From: Armatimonadota bacterium
GTDB taxonomy: Bacteria > Sysuimicrobiota > Sysuimicrobiia > Sysuimicrobiales > Humicultoraceae
Assembly: GCA_016198805.1 (NCBI GenBank)
Contig: JACQHU010000046.1
Coordinates: forward strand, 1 to 8,153
Length of the DNA stretch: 8,153 bases
Direction: 5' to 3'
The position numbers and the translations under genes were made by a program. Position 1 is the first letter of the stretch; the number at the start of each line of letters is the position of its first letter. This document shows, one piece after another, positions 1 through 6,017 of the stretch. Below the pieces are notes generated by a model, which was not told the DNA's origin, searched no databases, and worked only from the letters and a program-made list of their open reading frames with translations.

Positions 1-80
1 ACCACGAACAGCGCCTGCGCGACGATGCTGAGGGCGCGGGCGTCCCGCCAGAGCGGGGGAGCGTGAGAGGAACGGGCCAT
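1..80 (-). CDS. Amino acid ABC transporter permease, N-terminal fragment (cut by window edge)
   Basis: Only the first 26 codons are present; the rest lies beyond base 1. Read on the minus strand from the ATG at 80-78, it begins MARSSHAPPLWRDARALSIV and continues AQALFVV. A short polar leader, a 'LWRD.R' element and then the start of a hydrophobic segment resemble the N-terminus of polar amino acid permeases of the AapQ/HisM type, which form the membrane channel of the ABC importer. It lies 50 bases downstream of, and in the same direction as, the binding-protein gene, which is the usual AapJ-AapQ order. An in-frame GTG immediately upstream (83-81) is an alternative start; the ribosome site is weak (AGGG about 5-8 bases upstream). 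The family call leans on gene order because so little protein is visible. Confidence 0.6.
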   Translation of the reverse strand, partial: MARSSHAPPLWRDARALSIVAQALFV

Positions 81-90
81 CACTACCCTG

Positions 91-121
91 CGGGGGTGGT
101 GGGCGCGCCCTCCACCCCCCG
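91..121 (-). repeat. GC-rich hairpin between binding protein and permease genes
   Basis: GGGGGTGG at 92-99 pairs with CCACCCCC at 112-119. Between them lies a perfect 10-base palindrome, GGGCGCGCCC (101-110), separated from the outer stem by a T-T mismatch. The whole folds into a stem of about 12-13 pairs with a tetraloop. No T-run follows on the minus strand, so it is not a classic intrinsic terminator. In ABC transporter operons such a hairpin often protects the upstream binding-protein mRNA or partly attenuates the permease; that role here is inference. Confidence 0.6.
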
Positions 122-130
122 CTTATGCGT

Positions 131-1147
131 CTACCGGAACGGGCGACTGTTCATCGTCCCACCGTTGCGTGACAGCGCGTTGCGCGTCCCCTGCCGGGGG
201 ATGGCTGTCGCCCTTGCCGGCCCGAAGTACCGGTTGTAGACGTCCCCATAGTTGCCCACCGCGCGGACCGCACGGATCACCCCACCGTCACCCGCGGTGA
301 TGAGCGACTTGGCCACGGGATCCTTGTCCCCGATCTCCCTCAGGCGGCCCTCCGACCCGGCGGTGATCTGCGTGATACCCAGCTCCTCGGCGCCGATCAG
401 CCCGTACACGGTGTAGTTCACCGCGTCGGCCCACTTCGAGTCGTTCTCCTGGTACACGGGCGCCAGCGGCTCGTCGCTGAACTCCTTCCCCACGACCATG
501 AACTCGGCCGGCCTGGGCGCCGTTGCCCGGAACGCTGTGAGCTGGCTCGCGTCGGTCGTCCAGACGTCGCAGCGGCCGGCCACGAAGCCGTCAAACGCCT
601 CCTTGGGCTGGGCAAACGTAATCAGCTCGAACTTGAAGTTGCGCAGCCGCATCTGGTCGGTGATGTTGCGCTCGCTGGTGGTACCGGTCTGGGTGCAGAT
701 GCGGGCGTTGTTCAGGTCGTTCAGGTCGCGGATCTTGGACGCCGTGCGCACCAGCAGGCGCTGGCCGTCGTAGAAGGTCACCGGGCCGAAGTCGACCTGG
801 GCGTCGCGGCTGAAAGTAATCGTCGTCGTGCGAAACACGACGTCGACCGATCCCGCGATGACCGCCGGAATCCGGCTGGCCGAGGTGTGCTGCACAAATT
901 CGACCGACGGCACGTTAATGAACGCTGCCAGCGCGCGGCAGAAGTCGGCGTCGAAGCCGACCATCTCGCCGGTGCGCGGCTCCACAAAGGAGAAGCCCAC
1001 GGTGGTGCCGGAGATGCCGCAGATCAGACGGCCGCGTGCCTTGACGACGTCGAGCCGCGATCGCGGCGGCTGGGCCGACGCGGAGTACGTGAAGAACGCG
1101 GCGGCGGCCACGGCCACCGCCAGGGCAAAGACCAGGGCCTTCCTCAT
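131..1147 (-). CDS. aapJ: Amino acid ABC transporter substrate-binding protein (AapJ type)
   Basis: This is a 338-residue exported solute-binding protein that would capture L-amino acids outside the membrane and deliver them to the permease encoded just downstream. A signal peptide covers residues 1-25: MRK, a long Ala/Val/Phe hydrophobic core, then an AXA-type site ending SASA before Q26. The mature protein has the family-3 binding fold: 'MVGFDADFCRALA' (62-74), 'CTQTGTTSERN' (151-161) and 'GRCDVWTTDASQL' (191-203), the last being the AapJ/BztA version of the hinge region. The C-terminal 'VGNYGDVYNRYFGP' and the final 'NALSRNGG...RPFR' also match that subfamily, so the protein is complete. 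The start is fixed by a near-perfect Shine-Dalgarno, AGGAGGTGG at 1152-1160, about 7 bases (from the AGGAGG core) before the ATG. Exact substrate is unknown: general L-amino acids, or glutamate/glutamine/aspartate, are the likely options. Confidence 0.9.
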   Translation of the reverse strand: MRKALVFALAVAVAAAAFFTYSASAQPPRSRLDVVKARGRLICGISGTTVGFSFVEPRTGEMVGFDADFCRALAAFINVPSVEFVQHTSASRIPAVIAGSVDVVFRTTTITFSRDAQVDFGPVTFYDGQRLLVRTASKIRDLNDLNNARICTQTGTTSERNITDQMRLRNFKFELITFAQPKEAFDGFVAGRCDVWTTDASQLTAFRATAPRPAEFMVVGKEFSDEPLAPVYQENDSKWADAVNYTVYGLIGAEELGITQITAGSEGRLREIGDKDPVAKSLITAGDGGVIRAVRAVGNYGDVYNRYFGPARATAIPRQGTRNALSRNGGTMNSRPFR

Positions 1148-1326
1148 CGAACCACCTCCTGCGCACCCAGTGTGATCCGGGTGTCACTCGTCCCCAAGGG
1201 TTACACGGGGCAGACTGCTCGTGCGTAGAGAAATTGCACGGCCCCGAGGCTCTTCCTGCCCGGACAGGACTCGAGCGGAGGCGTGCGAAGCATGGGGAGA
1301 GCACGCCAGGGGGAGGGGGGACGGGA

Positions 1327-2076
1327 GTGTCGCTTGCCCAGGACGGGGCGGTGCTGCTGGTCCTTGTCGCGGCCAGCGCCGCGGCCTATGCATCGGTCGG
1401 CCACGGCGGCGCATCCGCCTACCTTGCCCTCCTCAGCCTCGCCGGGGCCGACCCCAACCTGATGTCCACCAGCGCGCTGGTGCTGAACGTGCTGGTGGCC
1501 GGGGTCGCGCTGATCACGTACGCGCGCGCGGGGCACCTGTCGGGCCGGCTGACCTGGCCGTTTGTCGTCACCTCCGTGCCCGCGGCCTATGTGGGCGGTT
1601 TCCTCACCGTTTCGACGAGGGCCTACGGGTTGCTCCTGGGCGTGGCGCTGCTCGCCGCGGCGCTTCGTTTATGGTGGACGCCGGCCGAGCATCCTCAGAA
1701 GCCGCTCTCATCGGGGGTGGCCCTGGCGGCCGGCGCGGCCATCGGCCTGCTCTCCGGGCTCGTGGGCGTGGGAGGGGGGATCTTTCTCAGCCCCCTGATG
1801 ATCCTGGCCGGGTGGGCCGGGACCCGGCAGACCGCCGCCACCTCGGCCGCCTTCATCGTCGTGAATTCCCTGGCGGGGCTGGGCGGCCGGGCGGCGCGGG
1901 GGGCCCTGGTCGTTGGGAACCTGGCGCCCCTGGTCGCCGCCGCATTCCTGGGCGGGCTAGTGGGCGCCTGGGCCGGCGCCCACCGGCTCCTCCCTGCGCA
2001 CCTGCGCCGGATCCTGGCGGTGCTCTTGCTGTTCGTGGCGATCAAGAACCTGGGCGCCTGGCTGGCGGCGCGCTAG
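1327..2076 (+). CDS. TSUP (TauE/SafE) family transporter
   Basis: The product is a 249-residue polytopic membrane protein of the TSUP family, whose characterised members move sulfite, sulfoacetate or other small anions. The family's two repeated halves each carry a glycine-rich motif: 'SVGHGGASAYLALLSLAG' near the N-terminus (about residues 22-39) and 'GLVGVGGGIFLSPLMILAG' near the middle (about residues 145-163). Hydrophobic segments fill nearly the whole chain, ending in 'ILAVLLLFVAIKNLGAWLAAR'-like sequence. I chose the GTG at 1327 because a strong purine ribosome site (GGGAGGGGGG, 1311-1320) precedes it by 6 bases and it gives the usual family length of about 250. The frame stays open back to a TTG at 1234, but that adds 31 charged, low-complexity residues with no ribosome site. 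It is divergent from the amino acid binding protein and converges on nirK with a 19-base gap. Substrate cannot be told from sequence. Confidence 0.85.
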   Translation: MSLAQDGAVLLVLVAASAAAYASVGHGGASAYLALLSLAGADPNLMSTSALVLNVLVAGVALITYARAGHLSGRLTWPFVVTSVPAAYVGGFLTVSTRAYGLLLGVALLAAALRLWWTPAEHPQKPLSSGVALAAGAAIGLLSGLVGVGGGIFLSPLMILAGWAGTRQTAATSAAFIVVNSLAGLGGRAARGALVVGNLAPLVAAAFLGGLVGAWAGAHRLLPAHLRRILAVLLLFVAIKNLGAWLAAR

Positions 2077-2095
2077 GTCGCCTTGGCCCGGCGCG

Positions 2096-3109
2096 TTACC
2101 TCCCCCCGGACCTGAAGATCTCAGGCGCCTGCCGCCCCGCGACCACGAGTTCTCCCACCGCGCCCTTGTCGATCCGGAAGATGCTGTGATCAACCAGGAG
2201 ATACGTGCCGGGGACTTCGACGCGGAACTCGACGATCGCCGCGCCGCCTGCGGGAATCACCGTGGTCTGCACATTGGTCATCGGCGGGCGGCCCACGGCA
2301 CCCTCAGGATAGACCCGGTCGAAGATCTCCCCGATCACGTGGAACGACCAGACGTGATTCGGGCCGCCGTTGCCGACGAACAGCCGCACGACCTGCCCGA
2401 CGTTCGCCTTCAGGGCGCCAGCGCCGGCCAGCGCCCCGACGCGACCGTTGAACACCACGTACTCGGGCTGCTCGGCATAGGCTTTGACGGCGTCATACCG
2501 TTGGAGGCCTTTCTGACCCCTGGCGCCCTGCGTGTAGAACTCGCCCTGCATCACGTATAGTTCCACATCCACCTTCGGCAGGCCGCCGGCCGGATCCACC
2601 ACGATCAGCCCGTACATCCCGTTGGCGATGTGGGTGGGGATGTGCGGCGAAGCGCAGTGATACACGTACACGCCGGGGTTGAGGGCCTTCCACTGGAAGA
2701 CGGTCTCCTTCCCGGGCAGCGTCTGCGTCGCCACCGCCCCCCCGCCCGGACCGGTCACCGCATGGAGGTCGATCGAATGGGGCTGCTTGCTCTGCGCGTG
2801 ATTCTTCAGGCGCAACTCGACGGTATCACCCTCGCGCACCCGGATCATCGGGCCCGGGACCAACCCGTTGAACATCCAGAAGGTGTACTCGACGCCGTCG
2901 GCCAGGGTCCCCTTCTGCTCGATCGTCTCCAGCGTCACCAGGACCTTCGCCGGGCCGCGCGCGACGGGAGGCGGCACTTGCGGAGGCGGCAGCAGTTGCG
3001 CCCTCACCTCGGCCATGGGCCCCGCAGCGATGGGTCGTGCCCAGGGAGACAGGACGAGCCCGGCGCCGACCAGGGCTGCAAATCCAATGGACAGGAGAAG
3101 CCATCTCAT
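2096..3109 (-). CDS. nirK: Copper-containing nitrite reductase, AniA type
   Basis: The 337-residue enzyme would reduce nitrite to nitric oxide outside the cytoplasmic membrane as a homotrimer of two cupredoxin domains. A signal peptide or membrane anchor spans about residues 1-30, followed by a proline-rich linker. All expected ligands are present. Type 1 copper: H111, C152, H160, M165 ('YHCASPHIPTHIANGM'). Type 2 copper: H116, H151, H308. Catalytic pair: D114 ('HSIDLH') and H257 ('SFHVIGEIFD'). The Cys-to-His spacing of 8, 'HIANGMYGL', 'QGEFYTQG' and 'VDHSIFR' match Neisseria AniA rather than the Alcaligenes type. The ATG at 3109 has GGAAGGGGGG 6 bases upstream; the frame is open to 3250, but that part overlaps the ATPase gene and has no ribosome site. 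Start may also be the adjacent GTG at 3112. It is the last gene of the ATPase operon, 50 bases after it. Extra histidines H156 and H251 lie close to the copper-binding motifs. Confidence 0.93.
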   Translation of the reverse strand: MRWLLLSIGFAALVGAGLVLSPWARPIAAGPMAEVRAQLLPPPQVPPPVARGPAKVLVTLETIEQKGTLADGVEYTFWMFNGLVPGPMIRVREGDTVELRLKNHAQSKQPHSIDLHAVTGPGGGAVATQTLPGKETVFQWKALNPGVYVYHCASPHIPTHIANGMYGLIVVDPAGGLPKVDVELYVMQGEFYTQGARGQKGLQRYDAVKAYAEQPEYVVFNGRVGALAGAGALKANVGQVVRLFVGNGGPNHVWSFHVIGEIFDRVYPEGAVGRPPMTNVQTTVIPAGGAAIVEFRVEVPGTYLLVDHSIFRIDKGAVGELVVAGRQAPEIFRSGGR

Positions 3110-3145
3110 CACGAACCCCCCTTCCATGATGGCGTGGACTCGCGC

Positions 3146-3157
3146 AGGAACGTTCCT
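3146..3157. repeat. 12-base perfect palindrome between ATPase and nirK
   Basis: AGGAACGTTCCT is self-complementary over all 12 bases. It lies in the 50-base gap between the ATPase stop (3160) and the nirK start (3109), about 37 bases upstream of the nirK ATG. It could be a dimeric regulator site or a small RNA hairpin separating the two coding regions. It does not match the FNR/NnrR consensus (TTGAT-N4-ATCAA), and no regulator is encoded in the window. Chance occurrence is possible. Confidence 0.35.
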
Positions 3158-3159
3158 CG

Positions 3160-5376
3160 CTATCCCGCCATTTCCCGCTCGACGCGCTTCAGCAGGACCG
3201 CGTTGGTGGCCACGATGATGGACGACGCGGACATCAGCAGCGCCGCCCACTCCGGCCGCAGCGTGATGCCCAGCGACGGGTGGAGCACGCCGGCCGCGAT
3301 GGGGATGGCCAGCACGTTGTAGACCGACGCCCAGACCAGGTTCTGCTTCATCTTCGTGACCGTGGCTTGGGAGAGGCGGATGCCGCGGAGCACGTCCAGC
3401 GGGTCCGACCGCATCAGCACCATCTGTGCAGTCTCCACCGCCACGTCGGTGCCCGCGCCGATGGCGATACCGACGTCCGCCTGCGCCAGCGCTGGCGCGT
3501 CGTTGATCCCGTCGCCGACCATGGCCACGACCTTGCCTTCCTCCTGCAGCCGGCGGACGTGCGCGGCCTTGTCCTGCGGCAATACCTCCGCGAAGACCCG
3601 CTCGATGCCCAACTCGCGCGCCACGGCCTCGGCTGTGCGGCGGTTGTCGCCGCTGATCATGACCGGTTCGATGCCCAGGGCGCGCAGCCGCTCCACCGCG
3701 GTCCGGGCGGTGGGCCGGATCGGATCGGCGGCGGCGAGCCAGCCTGCAGGCTGTCCGTCGACGGCGGCCAGCATCACGGTCTGTCCGGCCTCCAGGGCGC
3801 GCGCGACGCTCTCGGCCATCGGGCCCAGGTCGATGCCACGCTGCTCCATCAGGCGCCGCGTGCCGACCAGCAGGTGGCGGCCGTCGACGCGGGCCTCGAC
3901 GCCGTGGCCGGCGATCGCGTTGAACTCCGAGAGGTCCTGCGGCACAGACAGCCCGCGCCGCCCGGCCTCGGCCAGGACCGCCAGCGCCAGTGGATGGTTG
4001 GCCCGGCGCTCCGCCGCTGCCACGAGCCGGACCAGGTCATTCGCATCGTGTCCGGAAGCAGTGGCGACGTCCGTGATGGCCGGCCGTCCTTCGGTGAGCG
4101 TCCCCGTCTTGTCGAAGATGACCGCGGTGACTGAGGAAATCCGCTCCAGCGTTGCCGCGTCCTTGATCAGGATGTGATGCCGGGCGCCGACGCCGGTCCC
4201 CACGGCGACGGCGGTGGGCGTGGCCAGCCCCAGCGCGTCGGGGCAGGCGATGACGACCGCGGAGATGGCAAAGGTCAGCGCCAGCAGCAGGTCGGCGCGC
4301 AGGACGGCATACCAGACGACGAAGGTGACTACACCCGCGCCCACGGCGAGCACGACCAGGTAAGCGGCCGCCCGATCCGCCAGGCGCTGGCCCGGGGCCT
4401 TCGAGGACTGTGCCGCCTCCACCAGCCGCACGATCTGCGCCAGTGCCGTCTCGTTGCCGACCTTCGTGGCGCGAAAGGTCACTGCGCCGCTCCCGTTGAT
4501 GGAGCCGCCAATGACGCGGTCGCCGGGGCCTTTGGGCACCGGCAGCGATTCTCCCGTGACCAGTGACTCGTCGATGCTTGTCTGCCCTGTAACCACCTCA
4601 CCGTCGACCGGGACCTTATCGCCCGGTGTGATCACGACCAGGTCTCCAACCCTGATATCGGCCGTCGGGACTTCGATTTCGGTGCCATCCCGGATGACCC
4701 GTGCCCTCGGCGGCACCAGGCTGAACAGCGCCCGCAGCGCATCGGAAGTGCCGCGGCGCGAGCGCATCTCCATCCAGTGGCCGAAGAGGACAAAGGTCAC
4801 GAGCATGGCCGCGGCTTCGTAGAAGGTCTCCCCGGCGCCGAGCAGGGTGAGGCCCACGCTGAACAAATAGGCCGCCAGCACGCCGGTCGTGACCAGCACC
4901 GACATGTTGAGCTTCCGATCCCGCAGCGAGGCATAGGCGCCGGTGAGGAAGATGTTCCCGGCCCAGACGACCACCGGCGTCGTGAGGATGAAGAGGATCC
5001 AGTTGACCGGCAGCGGCGCCGGCAGGGTCACGTGGAGGACCTTCTCGCCCAGCGGCGAGTAAAAGACCGCCGGGACGGTGAGGGCCAGGGCCCAGAGGAA
5101 CCGCCGGCGCATATCGAGTTCCATGGCGCGGGCCATACGGGGGTCGGCCATGAGCGCCTCGTGGTCGGCGTGGTCGGCACGCGCGGCGACGTCCGCCTGG
5201 GGGGAGGGCGCGACCCCGTGAGCGGCGTGGTGGTCATGGGCGGCGGCGACCCGGTCGAGGCCGTACTCGAACTGCTTGGCTTCGAAGTCGCAGCCGCAGG
5301 TGACTGCCAGCACCGCGGCCTGGCAGCCCAGGCACTCTTTGCCACAACGGCAACTGATGAACCGGTCTGCGTTCAT
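3160..5376 (-). CDS. Heavy-metal (probably copper) P1B-type ATPase with CPD metal motif
   Basis: A 738-residue ATP-driven cation pump of the inner membrane. Visible motifs in order: actuator 'TGES' (274-277), transmembrane metal motif 'CPDALGLATP' (378-387), phosphorylation site 'DKTGTLTEG' with D422, 'NHPLA' with H461 of the nucleotide domain, 'GHGVEA' (490-495), 'MISGDN' (573-578) and 'GDGINDAPAL' (621-630). The late helices have 'YNVLAIPIAAG' (686-696) and 'MSASS' (715-719) with N725, as in Cu(I) ATPases of the CopA group. Two departures: the second Cys of CPC is Asp380 (codon GAC), and the N-terminus has no GMTCxxC HMA domain. Instead it has six Cys (9, 11, 15, 18, 27, 29) followed by a His-rich stretch (47-72). 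Copper is inferred from helices 7-8, the His-rich tail and the nirK neighbour; another soft metal is possible. Its ATG overlaps the stop of the upstream gene by 4 bases (ATGA), implying translational coupling. Confidence 0.92.
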   Translation of the reverse strand: MNADRFISCRCGKECLGCQAAVLAVTCGCDFEAKQFEYGLDRVAAAHDHHAAHGVAPSPQADVAARADHADHEALMADPRMARAMELDMRRRFLWALALTVPAVFYSPLGEKVLHVTLPAPLPVNWILFILTTPVVVWAGNIFLTGAYASLRDRKLNMSVLVTTGVLAAYLFSVGLTLLGAGETFYEAAAMLVTFVLFGHWMEMRSRRGTSDALRALFSLVPPRARVIRDGTEIEVPTADIRVGDLVVITPGDKVPVDGEVVTGQTSIDESLVTGESLPVPKGPGDRVIGGSINGSGAVTFRATKVGNETALAQIVRLVEAAQSSKAPGQRLADRAAAYLVVLAVGAGVVTFVVWYAVLRADLLLALTFAISAVVIACPDALGLATPTAVAVGTGVGARHHILIKDAATLERISSVTAVIFDKTGTLTEGRPAITDVATASGHDANDLVRLVAAAERRANHPLALAVLAEAGRRGLSVPQDLSEFNAIAGHGVEARVDGRHLLVGTRRLMEQRGIDLGPMAESVARALEAGQTVMLAAVDGQPAGWLAAADPIRPTARTAVERLRALGIEPVMISGDNRRTAEAVARELGIERVFAEVLPQDKAAHVRRLQEEGKVVAMVGDGINDAPALAQADVGIAIGAGTDVAVETAQMVLMRSDPLDVLRGIRLSQATVTKMKQNLVWASVYNVLAIPIAAGVLHPSLGITLRPEWAALLMSASSIIVATNAVLLKRVEREMAG

Positions 5377-5732
5377 CCAGTCACCGGCACTTTCACCGCC
5401 GCGTCAAAGATCGAGTAGTAGCGCGCGACTTCCTCCGGCGTGTACCGGGCGCGGAACTTCCGCACCACCGTCTTCACCGTTCTGGGGGGTCTCACCGGGT
5501 GGGCGGTGAAGGACCTGCGGAGGCGTCCCGCCCTGATGGTGATCGCGGGATTCGCCAAAAGGTTGCGGTACCACTGGCTCCGGGAGCCCCGCACGGGGAG
5601 CAGCCAGAGGGTGTGTCCTTCAAGGACACACCACACCGGCAGGGTGATGATCCGCTTGCTCTTGCGTCCGATGACCGAGATGGTGATTTCATCACGTCCC
5701 CGCAGCGCCTTCACGAACGCCGCTTCGGCCAT
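5373..5732 (-). CDS. F420/nitroreductase-like split-barrel protein (DUF385-related), function unknown
   Basis: A 119-residue soluble protein with no signal peptide or membrane segment. It resembles the small flavin/deazaflavin-binding split-barrel proteins annotated as nitroreductase/F420-dependent quinone reductase (DUF385-like): 'ITISVIGRKSKRIITLPVW' (16-34), where GRKS-K-R matches the family's phosphate-contacting loop, then 'LWLLPVRGSRSQWYRNLLA' (42-60) and 'NPAITI' (61-66). The C-terminal third ('RYTPEEVARYYSIFDAAVKV') is a charged helix. The start ATG has GGGAGG 7 bases upstream (5740-5745). It is the first gene of the minus-strand operon, and its TGA overlaps the ATPase ATG by 4 bases, so the two are probably made together. 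Whether it binds F420, FMN or heme, and how it relates to copper or nitrite, cannot be told from sequence. Family assignment is moderately sure; function is not. Confidence 0.75.
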   Translation of the reverse strand: MAEAAFVKALRGRDEITISVIGRKSKRIITLPVWCVLEGHTLWLLPVRGSRSQWYRNLLANPAITIRAGRLRRSFTAHPVRPPRTVKTVVRKFRARYTPEEVARYYSIFDAAVKVPVTG

Positions 5733-5815
5733 GGCCGTCCCTCCCGATCGTGTTCAGCGCGTGCTTCCTCAACGTGACCGGGCGGTCCTCCCCCAAGTGG
5801 AACCGGCCCGATCGC

Positions 5816-5844
5816 TTGACAGGGGCAGGGGCATCTGATAGCCT
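5816..5844 (+). promoter_or_regulatory. Sigma-70-type promoter of the riboswitch-TerC unit
   Basis: A perfect -35 hexamer TTGACA (5816-5821) is followed by a 17-base spacer and TAGCCT (5839-5844). The spacer ends in TGA directly before the -10, giving an extended -10 (TGN) that would offset the weak TAGCCT. Transcription would start near 5851, just ahead of the riboswitch. This placement independently supports both calls. Confidence 0.8.
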
Positions 5845-5850
5845 GCGGGG

Positions 5851-5947
5851 CAACGAGGGGAGTAATCGGTGGTCCGATCCGGGCCACAGCGTGGTCGTCA
5901 GGACGGCGGCATCCCCGCCCGGCCCCGCCGAAACGATGAGACCTCCG
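5851..5947 (+). promoter_or_regulatory. yybP-ykoY manganese riboswitch
   Basis: The leader carries the conserved pieces of the yybP-ykoY aptamer in the right order. GGGGAGTA is at 5857-5864. A perfect small hairpin follows, ATCGG-TGGT-CCGAT (5865-5878). GTCGTCA is at 5894-5900. Next comes a GGCGG/CCGCC hairpin near 5905-5919. The closing strand GAGACCTC is at 5938-5945. GAGG (5855-5858) can pair with CCTC (5942-5945) to close P1, and GGGCC (5881-5885) can pair with GGCCC (5921-5925). This RNA class binds Mn2+ and commonly precedes TerC/Alx-family and other Mn exporters, and the gene downstream is exactly that. The match is by eye to the known consensus and to the Lactococcus aptamer; no covariance model was run. 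Confidence 0.88.
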
Positions 5948-5984
5948 AAAACGGTATGTTGCCGTTTCGGGGGTCTCTTGTGTT
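5938..5984 (+). terminator. Intrinsic terminator, riboswitch expression platform
   Basis: The 17-base arm at 5938-5954 (GAGACC, then TCCGAAAACGG) pairs with 5962-5977 (CCGTTTCGGGGGTCTC) across a 7-base loop. This gives 16 pairs with one bulged A and one G-T wobble, then the U-rich tract TTGTGTT (5978-5984). The left arm contains GAGACCTC, the 3' strand of the riboswitch P1 helix, so aptamer and terminator cannot form together. This predicts an ON switch: Mn2+ stabilises P1 and allows read-through into the TerC gene. Confidence 0.88.
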
Positions 5985-6017
5985 GCCCTCGACGGCGGGG
6001 AAGGAGCCGGCAGGTCC

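Noticed and set aside
1161..1233. Promoters in the divergent gap between binding protein and TSUP genes
   Set aside because: TTACAC with TAGAGA on the plus strand has a 19-base spacer, and minus-strand candidates have poor -10 elements. A small CACCC/GGGTG dyad (1164-1183) is too weak to call.
1234..1326. Upstream TTG start for the TSUP gene
   Set aside because: It would add 31 charged, Gly-rich residues before the first helix and lacks a ribosome site; the GTG at 1327 has a strong one.
2077..2095. Shared terminator between the convergent TSUP and nirK genes
   Set aside because: The 19-base gap has only loose GC complementarity with the flanking coding ends and no T-run on either strand.
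1221..2189. A 322-codon open frame overlapping the TSUP transporter in another frame
   Set aside because: It is Arg/Gly/Pro-rich with no family motif or ribosome site. It is the kind of long shadow frame expected in high-GC DNA, while the TSUP frame shows clear helices and motifs.
3110..3250. Upstream starts for nirK within the ATPase gene
   Set aside because: The added residues are the ATPase C-terminus read in another frame. The signal peptide and the ribosome site both point to 3109.
4777..5418. A 213-codon plus-strand open frame antisense to the ATPase
   Set aside because: The composition is Gly/Arg/Glu/His-rich with no recognisable fold. The minus strand here encodes clear P-type ATPase sequence.
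5733..5830. Minus-strand promoter for the split-barrel/ATPase/nirK operon
   Set aside because: A promoter is expected here, but no -35/-10 pair with acceptable spacing could be picked out by eye.
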